NCBI GenBank assembly: GCA_008933635.1
Contig: WBUQ01000009.1
Span: 1-64,000, forward strand
Length of the DNA: 64,000 nt
Direction of reading: 5' to 3'
DNA from: Desulfobulbaceae bacterium
GTDB lineage: Bacteria; Desulfobacterota; Desulfobulbia; Desulfobulbales; Desulfocapsaceae
Shown: one piece after another, positions 1 through 8,193 of the stretch
How positions within the stretch are numbered: position 1 is the stretch's first letter
How the letters are laid out: every line of letters begins with the position of its first letter
Translations under genes and position numbers: made by a program
The notes under the pieces: generated by a model
The model's input: only the letters and a program-made list of their open reading frames with translations
Database searches by the model: none
What the model was told of the DNA's origin: nothing

Positions 1-260
1 AGCACTTCCTGGGCATCGCCGGCATGCCGCGGCGCATCCCGGACTATTCGCCGGTGTTCACGGAGTTCAACATGATCTCGAGCATCGGCGCGTTCGGCTT
101 CGGCCTGTCGCAGCTGCTGCTGCTGTGGGTCGTCGTCAAGGCCATCCGGGGCGGCGCCAGGGCGAGCGACCGGGTGTGGGAGAACGCCCACGGCCTCGAG
201 TGGACCGTGCCGAGCCCGGCGCCGTTCCACACGTTCGAGACCCCGCCGGTGGTGAAGTGA
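1..260 (+). CDS. ctaD: Cytochrome c oxidase subunit I, C-terminal end (partial)
   Basis: The reading frame is open from base 3 and ends in TGA at 258-260. It gives the last ~85 residues of an aa3-type cytochrome c oxidase subunit I. The segment HFLGIAGMPRRIPDY followed by FNMISSIGAFGFGLSQ is the typical end of the heme-copper oxidase core, with a last membrane helix and a short cytosolic tail ending FETPPVVK. The 5' part lies outside the window. The stop codon overlaps the next small gene through GTGA. Codon use is extremely GC-rich, and the order ctaD, small assembly gene, cox11 is that of betaproteobacterial cox operons. This does not match the rest of the window, so the fragment probably belongs to another genome. 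Confidence 0.9.
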   Translation, partial: HFLGIAGMPRRIPDYSPVFTEFNMISSIGAFGFGLSQLLLLWVVVKAIRGGARASDRVWENAHGLEWTVPSPAPFHTFETPPVVK

Positions 261-358
261 ACCGCCGCGGCAACCTGCGCACCGCGCTCGTCCTGGCGTC
301 GATCGCCCTCGCGTTCTTCGTCGGCGTGATCGTCAACCACTGGCTGCCCGCCAAGTGA
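257..358 (+). CDS. Cytochrome oxidase small assembly protein-like, 33 aa
   Basis: A 33-residue ORF starts at GTG 257, inside the ctaD stop (GTGA), and ends at 358, overlapping the next start by another GTGA. It begins MNRRGNLRTALVLAS and holds one hydrophobic helix (about residues 9-26) after a basic N-terminus, so it should be a single-pass inner-membrane protein. Betaproteobacterial cox operons carry a short protein of this kind between ctaD and cox11, annotated as cytochrome oxidase small assembly protein. Its exact biochemical role is not established. Identification rests on size, position and the NLRTALVLASIAL segment. Confidence 0.75.
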   Translation: MNRRGNLRTALVLASIALAFFVGVIVNHWLPAK

Positions 359-435
359 ACGGCAATCCGCCCGCATCCGGCACGCGCGCGCACAACCTGC
401 GCATGCTCGGCAAGCTGGCCGTCGTGGCCTGCGGC
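355..435 (+). pseudogene. ctaG: cox11/ctaG 5' fragment joined to pbpC
   Basis: The first ~27 codons of the ORF starting at GTG 355 read like the N-terminus of Cox11/CtaG, the copper chaperone for cytochrome oxidase. A variable polar start is followed by HNLRMLGKLAVVACG, the beginning of its membrane anchor. The position straight after ctaD and the small assembly gene is the normal one for cox11. After about base 435 the protein no longer resembles Cox11, which would continue with a Phe/Gly-rich helix and a periplasmic copper domain, and it becomes PbpC. The fragment has no copper-binding part. Confidence 0.7.
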
Positions 436-2628
436 TGGAGGCTGTATGCCGCCACTCGCGACGCTCTGCTGCCGCTGCCGGCCGACCTCGCGCCGCGAGG
501 TTACGCCGTGGCCAGACCGCAATACCTGGACCGCAACGGCATCCCGCTCTCCCTGACCTACGACAACCCGCTCAATATCGGGGACTGGCGACCCCTGCAC
601 GAGATCCCGGAACTGCTGCGACTGGCCTTCGTTGCTGCGGAGGACCGGCGGTTTTTCCGCCACCGCGGCGGCGACTGGCTGGCCCGGGCCCAGGCCATGG
701 TGCAGAATGCCCGCAGCATGGGGGTGGTGCGCGGCGCCAGCACGATCACCGAACAGGTGGTGCGGATCATCCACCCCCGGCCGCGGACGCTGTGGGCCCG
801 CTGGCTGGAGGGCATCGAGGCGGCGATGCTGGAGCGGCGGTTCGGCAAGGCGGAGATCCTCGAATTCTACCTCAACCAGGTGCCTTACGGGCGGCAGCGG
901 CGGGGCGTGCTGCAGGCGGCGAGGCTCTACTACAATCGTGACCTCGACACCCTGACCACCGCCGAGATGCTGGCGCTGGCGGCGGCGGTCCGCGCCCCCG
1001 GCCGCCTGGAACCGACTGGGAACAAGGTGGAGCTGCAGCGCGCAATCCGGCGGCTGGCCCGGTACATGGCCGCGGCCGGCCAGATCCCCGACCCTGGCGT
1101 TGACGGATTGACCGGGCCGGCGGGAGGCGGCCAGGATTTCCGGCTGCCGGTGGACGCCAGTCATTTTCTGCGCCGGCTGGCCCGGATCGATGGCCGGGGA
1201 GCGGCAGACGCGGGCGGCGTGAACGGGAGTGTCCGGACCACCCTCGATGCGGTCCTGCAGGGGGAGATCCAGCAGATCCTCGATCACGGTCTGGCGGAAG
1301 TCCGGGGCAGCGAGGCCCTCGATGGCGCCGTCCTGGTCGTCAACCACCAGACCGACGAGATCCTTGCCTGGGTCAACGGCTCCGGCCTGTCGGGTGAACT
1401 GCCGGGGAGCTGGATCGATGCGGTCATGACGCCGCGGCAGCCGGGATCGACCCTGAAGCCGTTCCTTTACGGCATGGCCCTCGAGACGGGCTGGACCGCC
1501 TCGACGATCATCGACGATTCGCCGCTGGCCCGGCCGGTGGGCAGCGGCATCCATTCGTTCCGCAACTACAGCCGCCGCTGTTACGGGCCGCTCAGGCTGC
1601 GCGAGGCGCTGGGCAACTCCCTCAACATCCCGGCTATCCGCACGGTCCAGGCCGTCGGGGTCGAGGCCTTCCTGTCGCGTCTGCACAGCCTGGGCTTCAC
1701 CAGCCTGACCCGGGCGGCGAGCCACTATGGCGAGGGTCTGGCCCTGGGCAACGGCGAGGTCTCCCTGTTCGAGCTGGTCCGGGCCTATGCGGTGCTGGCA
1801 AGGATGGGCCTGGCCAGGCCGCTGCGCTGCACCCTTGACGGCGCAGGCATCGGCGGTTTTCCGGCGGCAAGGGTGTACAGCCCAGAGGCGGCCTCGCTGA
1901 TCGCTGACATCCTCTCCGATCCCCAGGCGCGGCGGCTCGAGTTCGGCGCCGGCAACATCCTCAGGATGCCGGTCCAGACGGCGGTGAAGACCGGCACCTC
2001 CAATGACCATCGCGACGCCTGGGCGGTCGGTTACAATCACCGTTATACCGTCGGCGTCTGGATGGGCAACCTCGACCGCCGGCCGACAGACGGGGTCACC
2101 GGCACCACCGGCCCCGGCATGGTCCTCCGCTCGGTCTACTCGCGACTGAACCGTTTCGAGGAGACCGCCCCGCTCTATCTCAGTCCGGGACTGGTGACGG
2201 TGTCGATCTGCCGTGAGACGGGCCAGCGGGCGGTGGCGGGATGTCCCGTCGTCCGGGAGCGCTATCTGCCGGGCACGGGTCCCGGGAAGGATTGCGGACT
2301 GCATGGGGATTTCCGCGTGCGGGCCGCAGGCGGTGACGGCGGCAATGCCGCCTTCCGTCTGGTGCGGCCGACGCTGAACCTGCAGATGGCCATGGACCCG
2401 CGGATACCCGACGACATCGAGGCCTACCCGCTGCGGGTGGCCGGAAACGGGGTGGTCGAGCGGATCGAATGGCTGGTCGATGGCAGCGTGGTCGGCACCA
2501 GCGGGCGGGGCGTGCGGCATTTCATGTGGCCGCTGGTGCGGGGCGACCACCGGGTGCAGGCCCGCATCCGGCAAAGCGGTTCAGATCCGGGGCAGACGAC
2601 GCCGGCGGTGCATTTTACAGTGCAATAG
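355..2628 (+). CDS. pbpC: Penicillin-binding protein 1C; N-terminus replaced by a cox11 fragment
   Basis: This is a bifunctional peptidoglycan synthase of the PBP1C class, 757 residues as written. The true PbpC sequence begins near residue 28 (WRLYAATRDALLPLP). The glycosyltransferase domain covers about residues 60-230, with the catalytic motif EDRRFFRHRGGD at 96-107. The transpeptidase domain covers about 310-590, with S365-T-L-K368, S422-L-N424 and K545-T-G. A C-terminal BiPBP_C-type beta domain follows from about 670. PbpC normally has its own N-terminal signal anchor; here that segment is missing and a cox11 start stands in its place, in frame. The catalytic domains look intact. The real start of the gene is therefore not in this window. 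Confidence 0.9.
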   Translation: MNGNPPASGTRAHNLRMLGKLAVVACGWRLYAATRDALLPLPADLAPRGYAVARPQYLDRNGIPLSLTYDNPLNIGDWRPLHEIPELLRLAFVAAEDRRFFRHRGGDWLARAQAMVQNARSMGVVRGASTITEQVVRIIHPRPRTLWARWLEGIEAAMLERRFGKAEILEFYLNQVPYGRQRRGVLQAARLYYNRDLDTLTTAEMLALAAAVRAPGRLEPTGNKVELQRAIRRLARYMAAAGQIPDPGVDGLTGPAGGGQDFRLPVDASHFLRRLARIDGRGAADAGGVNGSVRTTLDAVLQGEIQQILDHGLAEVRGSEALDGAVLVVNHQTDEILAWVNGSGLSGELPGSWIDAVMTPRQPGSTLKPFLYGMALETGWTASTIIDDSPLARPVGSGIHSFRNYSRRCYGPLRLREALGNSLNIPAIRTVQAVGVEAFLSRLHSLGFTSLTRAASHYGEGLALGNGEVSLFELVRAYAVLARMGLARPLRCTLDGAGIGGFPAARVYSPEAASLIADILSDPQARRLEFGAGNILRMPVQTAVKTGTSNDHRDAWAVGYNHRYTVGVWMGNLDRRPTDGVTGTTGPGMVLRSVYSRLNRFEETAPLYLSPGLVTVSICRETGQRAVAGCPVVRERYLPGTGPGKDCGLHGDFRVRAAGGDGGNAAFRLVRPTLNLQMAMDPRIPDDIEAYPLRVAGNGVVERIEWLVDGSVVGTSGRGVRHFMWPLVRGDHRVQARIRQSGSDPGQTTPAVHFTVQ

Positions 2629-2693
2629 CTCCGCCGCGACGGGTAAAATAGCATGGGAAAACAGCGAGTCGCGGGTATGGTCAGGAGGCGGTC

Positions 2694-2710
2694 GGGGGAA
2701 ATTTTCCCCC
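2694..2710. promoter_or_regulatory. G/C-armed near-palindrome upstream of the ParB-domain gene
   Basis: The sequence GGGGGAAATTTTCCCCC has five-G and five-C arms around an A/T centre. It lies 37 bases before the ParB-domain gene start. It could be an operator or a short hairpin ending the pbpC transcript; there is no T-run after it. Confidence 0.3.
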
Positions 2711-2746
2711 AGTGATAACAGTTGCTAGCCAGACAGGGGAATGCAG

Positions 2747-3163
2747 ATGAAGAAAGCGCTGAGCCAGATTGTCGTCGACGAGGGTACGCGGATCAGGAAG
2801 GACACCGGCGATATTGCCGCGCTGGAGCAGTCGATTGCCAGGGTCGGCCTGCTCAACCCGATCGTCGTCGACGAAAAGGACCGGCTGGTGGCCGGCTACC
2901 GGCGACTGGCGGCCTGCCGCAACCTCGGCTGGCGGGAGATCGAGGTGACGGTGGTCGATTTCGCTGGCGACGCCCTGAAACTGCTCGAAGCCGAGGCCGA
3001 CGAAAACCTCTTTCGCAAGGATTTCACCCCGGCCGAGATCATCGCCATCGAAAAGCGGCGGGAGGAGATCCAGCGCCTGCGGCGGGGGACACCGCTGCAG
3101 CGGTTCTGGCGATGGCTGAAGGGGATATTTGCCGGGGATGCCGGAACGGGGACAACGGGTTGA
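2747..3163 (+). CDS. ParB N-terminal (ParB/Srx-fold) domain protein
   Basis: This 138-residue protein has a single ParB N-terminal-like domain over about residues 5-100. The pattern GDIAALEQSIARVGLLNPIV followed by LVAGYRRLAACRNLGW is the family hallmark, and the AGxRR box in ParB proteins binds CTP. Unlike chromosomal ParB it has no helix-turn-helix or dimerisation domain. It ends in a basic, tryptophan-containing segment (FWRWLKGIF) that could be an amphipathic membrane-contact helix. I chose ATG 2747 because GGGGA at 2736-2740 sits 6 bases before it; ATG 2741 directly abuts that site. No ParA gene is nearby, so a role in plasmid or chromosome partition is not implied. Function unknown. Confidence 0.7.
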   Translation: MKKALSQIVVDEGTRIRKDTGDIAALEQSIARVGLLNPIVVDEKDRLVAGYRRLAACRNLGWREIEVTVVDFAGDALKLLEAEADENLFRKDFTPAEIIAIEKRREEIQRLRRGTPLQRFWRWLKGIFAGDAGTGTTG

Positions 3164-3197
3164 ACCGCAGTCCCGTGCCGCTGACGGAATGGAGAGA

Positions 3198-3539
3198 TTA
3201 CTTCCTGGTCCTGAGCCGGGTGCCGAGCTGGTTGGACATGGTGATTTCGTCGGCCGGCAGGTTGCTCGGGAAAAAGACCCCCGAGATTTTGGCCGCCTTG
3301 ATGCTGGCTCCCTCGAGGTCGCAGTTTCGCAGATCGAGGCCGCGCAGGTCGGTGTTGCCGAGGTAGGCTCCGTTCAGGCTCACTCCGTCGAGCTGGCATC
3401 GCCTGAGATCGATACCCCTGAAGTTCTTGCTGCTGAAATCCGGCAACGCGCCTTTTTCCCGTTCTTCGTTGAAGAGGTCAATGTGGCCTTCTACCAGCAT
3501 ATCGAACATCTTGTTGTTCTTTTCCTGAGAAATCGTCAT
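3198..3539 (-). CDS. Pentapeptide-repeat protein, 113 aa
   Basis: Residues ~38-90 contain consecutive A(D/N)LxX-like pentapeptides (FRGIDLRRCQLDGVSLNGAY, LGNTDLRGLDLRNCDLEGAS), which fold as a right-handed quadrilateral beta-helix. The N-terminal ~35 residues are polar and helical and may act as a cap. Such small proteins are common, and most have no known function; a few bind DNA gyrase, but nothing here points to that. Start at ATG 3537-3539. It is convergent with the ParB-domain gene and stands alone. Confidence 0.8.
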   Translation of the reverse strand: MTISQEKNNKMFDMLVEGHIDLFNEEREKGALPDFSSKNFRGIDLRRCQLDGVSLNGAYLGNTDLRGLDLRNCDLEGASIKAAKISGVFFPSNLPADEITMSNQLGTRLRTRK

Positions 3540-3801
3540 GGTGTGCCTGGCTGATGAGTGAAAGGTCCGAATGGGTCAATGTGCCGGATCAATATGCCGG
3601 AAAACCGGCAAAGGTCGGAAATACGGCCCGATGCAGTGAAGAATTGCTGTGATCCTAGCCCATTGGTATGACTTTGGCAAATGATTTTGCGATTGACGGG
3701 AGCGGGTTCAGTGACAACAGTTGACAAGAGAATGTTGTCCGGGCGGGTCGCGTCGGCGGCCCTGCAACGGCCGGAAGGGAAAATCCAGGACGAGGTGAAC
3801 C

Positions 3802-4068
3802 ATGGCCATGAAGGAAGAATTCGATAAGCTGGTGGAGAAGCTGAAGACCGAACGGGACGAGATCAACCTGAAGATCCATCTCGCGTCGATGGAAGCCAGG
3901 GAGGAATTTGCCGAGGCGGAAAAGAAGTGGGGGCAGATCAAGGGCAAGGCTGCCGAGATCGCCGACGATGCCGTCGAAACCTCGGAAGAGTACATTGCCA
4001 AGGCGAAAATTGTGGGCGAGGAACTGAAGGAGACCTATCGCCGCATCGCCAAACGGCTCTCCGAATAG
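3802..4068 (+). CDS. Small charged coiled-coil protein, 88 aa, function unknown
   Basis: The protein is almost entirely helical and highly charged (MAMKEEFDKLVEKLKTERDE), with heptad-like spacing and no membrane segment or cysteine. The second half (KGKAAEIADDAVETSEEYI) recalls small apolipoprotein-like or stress-associated helical proteins, but I cannot assign a family. The start ATG 3802 follows an AGGACGAGG stretch, which is a plausible ribosome site. It is monocistronic: 262 bases separate it from the divergent pentapeptide gene and about 240 from the transporter operon. Confidence 0.6.
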   Translation: MAMKEEFDKLVEKLKTERDEINLKIHLASMEAREEFAEAEKKWGQIKGKAAEIADDAVETSEEYIAKAKIVGEELKETYRRIAKRLSE

Positions 4069-4310
4069 GGGGGATGGGCGGCTTGATGCCGTCGGTGTCC
4101 TGCCAGTGGCCGTCGTTCCATCCCTGGCGCAGGAAAGGACGGAAGAGAGGGGCGATCGGCATGCCGAGGGCTCAGGCGGTCTGCCATTGCAATTGATTGA
4201 TTGATCGGTATGTTTCTTGACTCGATGGGCCACTTCAGTTAACCTGCCTGGCAGATTCGAAATGGACTTCCCTCTTGATACCTTTTCATGCTCGGCAGGG
4301 GGTGCGTGAA

Positions 4311-5351
4311 GTGAGTGATCAGCAAGCCAGGAATCTCGAAATCCGCGGCGTCACGAAGACGTTCGGCCAGGTTACGGCCCTGAAGGCAGTCAATCAGGAG
4401 GTCCGCCAGGGCGAGTTCTTCACCCTGCTCGGCCCGTCCGGCTGCGGCAAGACGACCCTGCTGCGGATCGTCGCCGGCCTGGAGTTGCCGACCACCGGCA
4501 CGATCATCCTCAGCGGCCGCGACATCACCGCACTGCCGGCCGCCCGCCGCCAGGTCAACACCGTCTTTCAGAGTTACGCCCTCTTTCCCCACCTGTCGAT
4601 TTTCGAAAATGTCGCCTTCGGGCTGCGTTCGCGACGTTTCCCCGAGGCCGAAGTGCAGCGGCGGGTGGCCGCGACCCTCGATCTGCTGGAGATGGGAGCG
4701 ATGCGGGACCGCAGTCCCGACCAGCTCTCCGGTGGTCAGCGGCAGCGGGTGGCCATCGCCCGGGCCCTGGTCAACGAACCGGAGATCCTGCTGCTCGACG
4801 AGCCGATGTCGGCACTCGACGCCAAGCTGCGGGCCCAGGTCCAGGAGGAGCTGCGCCGCCTGCAGCGCCGCCTGGGCACCACCTTCATCATGGTCACCCA
4901 CGACCAGGCCGAGGCCCTGGTCTGCAGCGACCGGATCGCGGTGATGAACGCCGGCGAAATCATCCAGTGCGGCACCCCGGCGGAGGTCTACGATTTCCCG
5001 CGCAGCCGGTTCGTCGCCGAATTTCTCGGTGCCGCCAACCTGCTGCCGGCGAAAAGGGCCGGCGGCGGCGTCGAAACCGGGGTCGGCCGCCTCAGGCTCG
5101 AACGGGAGCCGGTCTGGCAGGAGGGGCTGATCGCCATCCGTCCCGAGTGGATCAAGGTCGGGACCAGTGAACCGGCCGTCAACGGGGTCCTGGCCACGGT
5201 CGAGGACATCGTCTACCGTGGCACCAATTTCGATCTCACCGTCACCCCGGGGCCGATGCGGGTCAGGACCAACGCCTTCAAGCAGTTCGCGATCGGTGAC
5301 CGGGTCTGGCTCGAACTGCCGCCGCCCGAACTGGTCATCCTGGAGGACTGA
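4311..5351 (+). CDS. potA: Spermidine/putrescine-type ABC transporter ATP-binding protein
   Basis: This is the ATPase of a polyamine-type ABC importer, 346 residues from GTG 4311. The Walker A motif is GPSGCGKTT (~45-53), the signature LSGGQRQRVAIARAL (~143-157), Walker B LLLDEPMSALD (~162-172) and the H-loop VTHDQAEAL (~197-205). A C-terminal TOBE-type domain covers about 250-346. GTG 4302 (9 bases upstream) and TTG 4275 are in-frame alternatives; 4311 is preferred because the AGGGGGTG stretch precedes it at normal distance. The gene is followed after one base by the potB start. Substrate is inferred from family and operon order; related systems carry spermidine or putrescine. Confidence 0.93.
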   Translation: MSDQQARNLEIRGVTKTFGQVTALKAVNQEVRQGEFFTLLGPSGCGKTTLLRIVAGLELPTTGTIILSGRDITALPAARRQVNTVFQSYALFPHLSIFENVAFGLRSRRFPEAEVQRRVAATLDLLEMGAMRDRSPDQLSGGQRQRVAIARALVNEPEILLLDEPMSALDAKLRAQVQEELRRLQRRLGTTFIMVTHDQAEALVCSDRIAVMNAGEIIQCGTPAEVYDFPRSRFVAEFLGAANLLPAKRAGGGVETGVGRLRLEREPVWQEGLIAIRPEWIKVGTSEPAVNGVLATVEDIVYRGTNFDLTVTPGPMRVRTNAFKQFAIGDRVWLELPPPELVILED

Positions 5352-5352
5352 A

Positions 5353-6261
5353 ATGGCCGAGACGCCCATCCTCTGGCGCGGTGAAATGACCACCCGGCGG
5401 GCCCTCACCGGGCGCGGGCTGGGGTTTCTCTCGCCGGGGATGCTGTGGCTGATCGGCTTTCTGGTCCTGCCCTCGCTGCTCTTCATCGTCCTCAGTTTCG
5501 CCGAACGCGGGGTCTACGGCGAGGTGGTGTGGAACTTCTCACTGGCCAACTACAAGCGCCTGGCCGGTTTCGGCACCTTCGGCTGGACCCCCGACTACCT
5601 GCTGATCCTCGGCCGCTCGGTACTGGTGGCCTTCGTCACCACCTCGGTCTCGATCCTGCTCGCCTACCCGCTGACCTTCTTCATCGCCTCCCGGCCGCCG
5701 CGCAGCCGCTTCATGTGGCTGATCATCCTGATCATCCCGTTCTGGACCAATATCGTCATCCGCACCTACGCCTGGTTTTTCCTGTTCTCGCCGGAATTCC
5801 CCTTCGCCCGGGTCGCCGCCTTCCTCGGCCTGATCGAGGACGGCACATCGCTCTACCCCAGCGCCTTTGCCGTCTATGTCGGGATGATCTCCGATTACCT
5901 GCCCTTTCTCGCGCTGCCCCTGTACTCCAGCGTCGAGCGGCTGGACTGGTCGCTGGTCGAGGCGGCCCAGGACCTCTATGCCTCGAAGGTCAGAGTGTTC
6001 ATGCAGGCGATCCTGCCCCAGACCGCCCCCGGCCTGACGGTCGGCATCATCCTCACCTTCGTCCCGACCATGGCCACCTTCGTCGTCCCCGACCTGCTCG
6101 GCGGGGCCAAATACATGCTGGTCGGCAACCTGATCCAGCAGCAGTTCGGACCCAGCCGCGACTGGCCCTTCGGCGCCGCCATCAGCATGGCGCTGATGCT
6201 GCTGACCCTGCTGTCGATGCGGATCTACCGCCGCAAGGGCGCATCGGTGGATATCCTATGA
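5353..6261 (+). CDS. potB: ABC transporter permease, PotB type
   Basis: This 302-residue inner-membrane permease has about six membrane helices, the first at residues ~27-47 (MLWLIGFLVLPSLLFIVLSF). The EAA loop appears in EAAQDLYASKVRVFMQAILP (~residues 211-230) and contacts the ATPase. The long first periplasmic loop is usual for PotB/PotH proteins. ATG 5353 lies one base after the potA stop, and the stop codon overlaps the potC start as ATGA, so expression is translationally coupled. Confidence 0.92.
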   Translation: MAETPILWRGEMTTRRALTGRGLGFLSPGMLWLIGFLVLPSLLFIVLSFAERGVYGEVVWNFSLANYKRLAGFGTFGWTPDYLLILGRSVLVAFVTTSVSILLAYPLTFFIASRPPRSRFMWLIILIIPFWTNIVIRTYAWFFLFSPEFPFARVAAFLGLIEDGTSLYPSAFAVYVGMISDYLPFLALPLYSSVERLDWSLVEAAQDLYASKVRVFMQAILPQTAPGLTVGIILTFVPTMATFVVPDLLGGAKYMLVGNLIQQQFGPSRDWPFGAAISMALMLLTLLSMRIYRRKGASVDIL

Positions 6262-7049
6262 CCAGGCCGCGGAATCCCGTCCTGCTGGCGGTCTCGTTCT
6301 TCACCATCGCCATGCTCTACCTGCCGCTGTTCGGAGTGGCGGTCTTCTCGGTCAATTCGGCTAAGTACGGCTGGGTGTGGAAGGAGTTCACCCTGAGCTG
6401 GTACACCGGCCTGCTGGCCAACAGCTACATCCTCGATGCCGCCTGGAACACCCTGGCCCTGGCCCTGGTCTCGACCCTCATCTCGACGGTCATCGGCACC
6501 CTGCTGGCGATCGGCATCAGCCGTTTCCCCTGGCGGCGGCGGACCGAATCCCTGCTCGACCTGCTGCTCAACTTCCCGGTGGTCATCCCCGATATCGTCA
6601 TGGCCGGCTCGCTGGTGGTGGTGTTTTCGCTGCTCCGGGCCCTCTCCGGGCTGTTCGAGGCCGGTCTGGCGACGATGATCATCGGTCACGCCACCTTCCA
6701 GATCGCCTTCGTCGCCCTGGTTGTACGCAGCCGGCTGGTGGCGATCGGCACCGATATCGAGGAGGCGGCCCGCGATCTCTTCGCCGACAACTGGTACCTG
6801 ATGCGGCGGGTGATGCTGCCGCTGCTGCTGCCCGGGATTCTGGCCGGGGCGATGCTGGCCTTCACCCTGTCGCTCGATGATTTCGTCATCAGTTTTTTCA
6901 CTTCAGGGCCGGATTCGCAGACCCTGCCGCTGTATATCTATTCGGCTGTCCGCCGCGGGGTGACGCCGCAGATCCATGCCCTGTCGACCCTGGTGGTGCT
7001 GATCACGGTGATCCTGGTGGTGCTGGCCGAGCGCCTGTCCCGTAAATAA
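6258..7049 (+). CDS. potC: ABC transporter permease, PotC type
   Basis: This is the second permease of the transporter, 263 residues, with about six helices beginning at the N-terminus (VLLAVSFFTIAMLYLPLFGV). The EAA loop reads IEEAARDLFADNWYLMRRVM (~residues 168-187). It ends with the conserved region LSLDDFVISFFTSGPDSQTL typical of PotC/PotI. It pairs with PotB to form the channel. It overlaps potB by ATGA and is followed after 43 bases by the binding-protein gene. Confidence 0.92.
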   Translation: MTRPRNPVLLAVSFFTIAMLYLPLFGVAVFSVNSAKYGWVWKEFTLSWYTGLLANSYILDAAWNTLALALVSTLISTVIGTLLAIGISRFPWRRRTESLLDLLLNFPVVIPDIVMAGSLVVVFSLLRALSGLFEAGLATMIIGHATFQIAFVALVVRSRLVAIGTDIEEAARDLFADNWYLMRRVMLPLLLPGILAGAMLAFTLSLDDFVISFFTSGPDSQTLPLYIYSAVRRGVTPQIHALSTLVVLITVILVVLAERLSRK

Positions 7050-7092
7050 CGGCGACAGGGAGACGATGAACATCTGACACAAGGAGGAAACG

Positions 7093-8142
7093 ATGCGCAG
7101 AACACTACTGGCGGTACTGTTCATGCTGGCCTGGACGGGGCTGGCGCTGGCCGATGACAAGGAGCTGCGGATTTTCACCTGGTCCGAGTACATGGACGAG
7201 CCGAAGATGTCGGCCGATTTCGAGGCTGCCACCGGGATCAAGGTCAAGATCGACGTCTATGAGAGCAACGAGGACATGATCGCCAAGCTGCAGGCTGGCG
7301 GGGTCAGCCAGTACGACATCATCGTGCCGTCGTCCTACGTGCTGCCGACCTTGAACGGCCTGAACCTGATCCAGCCGCTGGATCACGCGAAAATCCCCAA
7401 TCTCGGCAACGTCATGGAGCAGTTCCGGACAATGGAGATGGATAAGGGCAACGCCTATACGGTGCCCTGGCAGTGGGGGACGGTGGGCATCATGTACAAC
7501 AAGCAGAAGGTCAGCCCCGAGGCGGCCTCTTCATGGTCGGTCATCTTCGATCCGGCCAAGCATCCCGGATCGTTCTGGCTGCTCGACGATGCCCGCACCA
7601 CGATGAACGCGGCGCTGGCCTACCTCGGCTTTCCGATGAACACCACCGACCCGGCGCAGATCAAGAAGGCTGCCGATCTGCTGACCGTGGTCAAGAACAG
7701 CAAGGGCTGCAGCGGCTTCAAGACCGGCGTCGGCGGCAAGAACGACGTGGTGGCCGGCACCGCCGATCTGGCGGTGGTCTTCAATGGCGATGCGATCCGC
7801 GACGTCGAGGAGGCCCCGGACAAGTTCGGCTTCCTGGTGCCGAAGGAGGGCGGCGAGGTCTGGGTCGACCTGATGGCCATCCCGGCAAAGGCCCCGAACC
7901 CCGATGCGGCCCACAAGTGGATAAACTGGATCCTCGAACCAAAGGTGGGCGCCGAGCTGTCCAACTACAACCGCTACGCCACCCCGAACCAGGCGGCATT
8001 GCCCTACATTCTGCCGGAAGACCTGAAAAACCGGGAAATTTACCCGGATGACGAGACAATGACGCGGCTCCACTACGTCGTCGACCTGGGGGCGGCCACC
8101 CGTCTCTACGACGAGGCCTGGACCTGGGTCAAGTCCCACTGA
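7093..8142 (+). CDS. potD: Periplasmic polyamine-binding protein, PotD/PotF type
   Basis: This 349-residue protein carries a cleavable signal peptide (residues 1-20, MRRTLLAVLFMLAWTGLALA). The mature part opens with ELRIFTWSEYM, the first strand of PotD/PotF proteins, and continues with YDIIVPSSYVL and a central GTVGIMYNK segment. These are bacterial type II periplasmic binding-protein features. The ribosome site AAGGAGG lies upstream of ATG 7093. It delivers substrate to PotBC. I cannot tell putrescine from spermidine preference without a structural alignment of the pocket residues. Confidence 0.92.
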   Translation: MRRTLLAVLFMLAWTGLALADDKELRIFTWSEYMDEPKMSADFEAATGIKVKIDVYESNEDMIAKLQAGGVSQYDIIVPSSYVLPTLNGLNLIQPLDHAKIPNLGNVMEQFRTMEMDKGNAYTVPWQWGTVGIMYNKQKVSPEAASSWSVIFDPAKHPGSFWLLDDARTTMNAALAYLGFPMNTTDPAQIKKAADLLTVVKNSKGCSGFKTGVGGKNDVVAGTADLAVVFNGDAIRDVEEAPDKFGFLVPKEGGEVWVDLMAIPAKAPNPDAAHKWINWILEPKVGAELSNYNRYATPNQAALPYILPEDLKNREIYPDDETMTRLHYVVDLGAATRLYDEAWTWVKSH

Positions 8143-8193
8143 TCACCGATCGCTATCTGCTGGCCGGAAAGCAAAGAACGCATGGAGAAGGCA

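Noticed and set aside
136-2574. 812-codon open frame on the minus strand opposite pbpC
   Set aside because: It mirrors the high-GC coding strand of pbpC, has no domain motifs and is Arg/Pro/Ala/Gly-biased, as expected for an antisense shadow.
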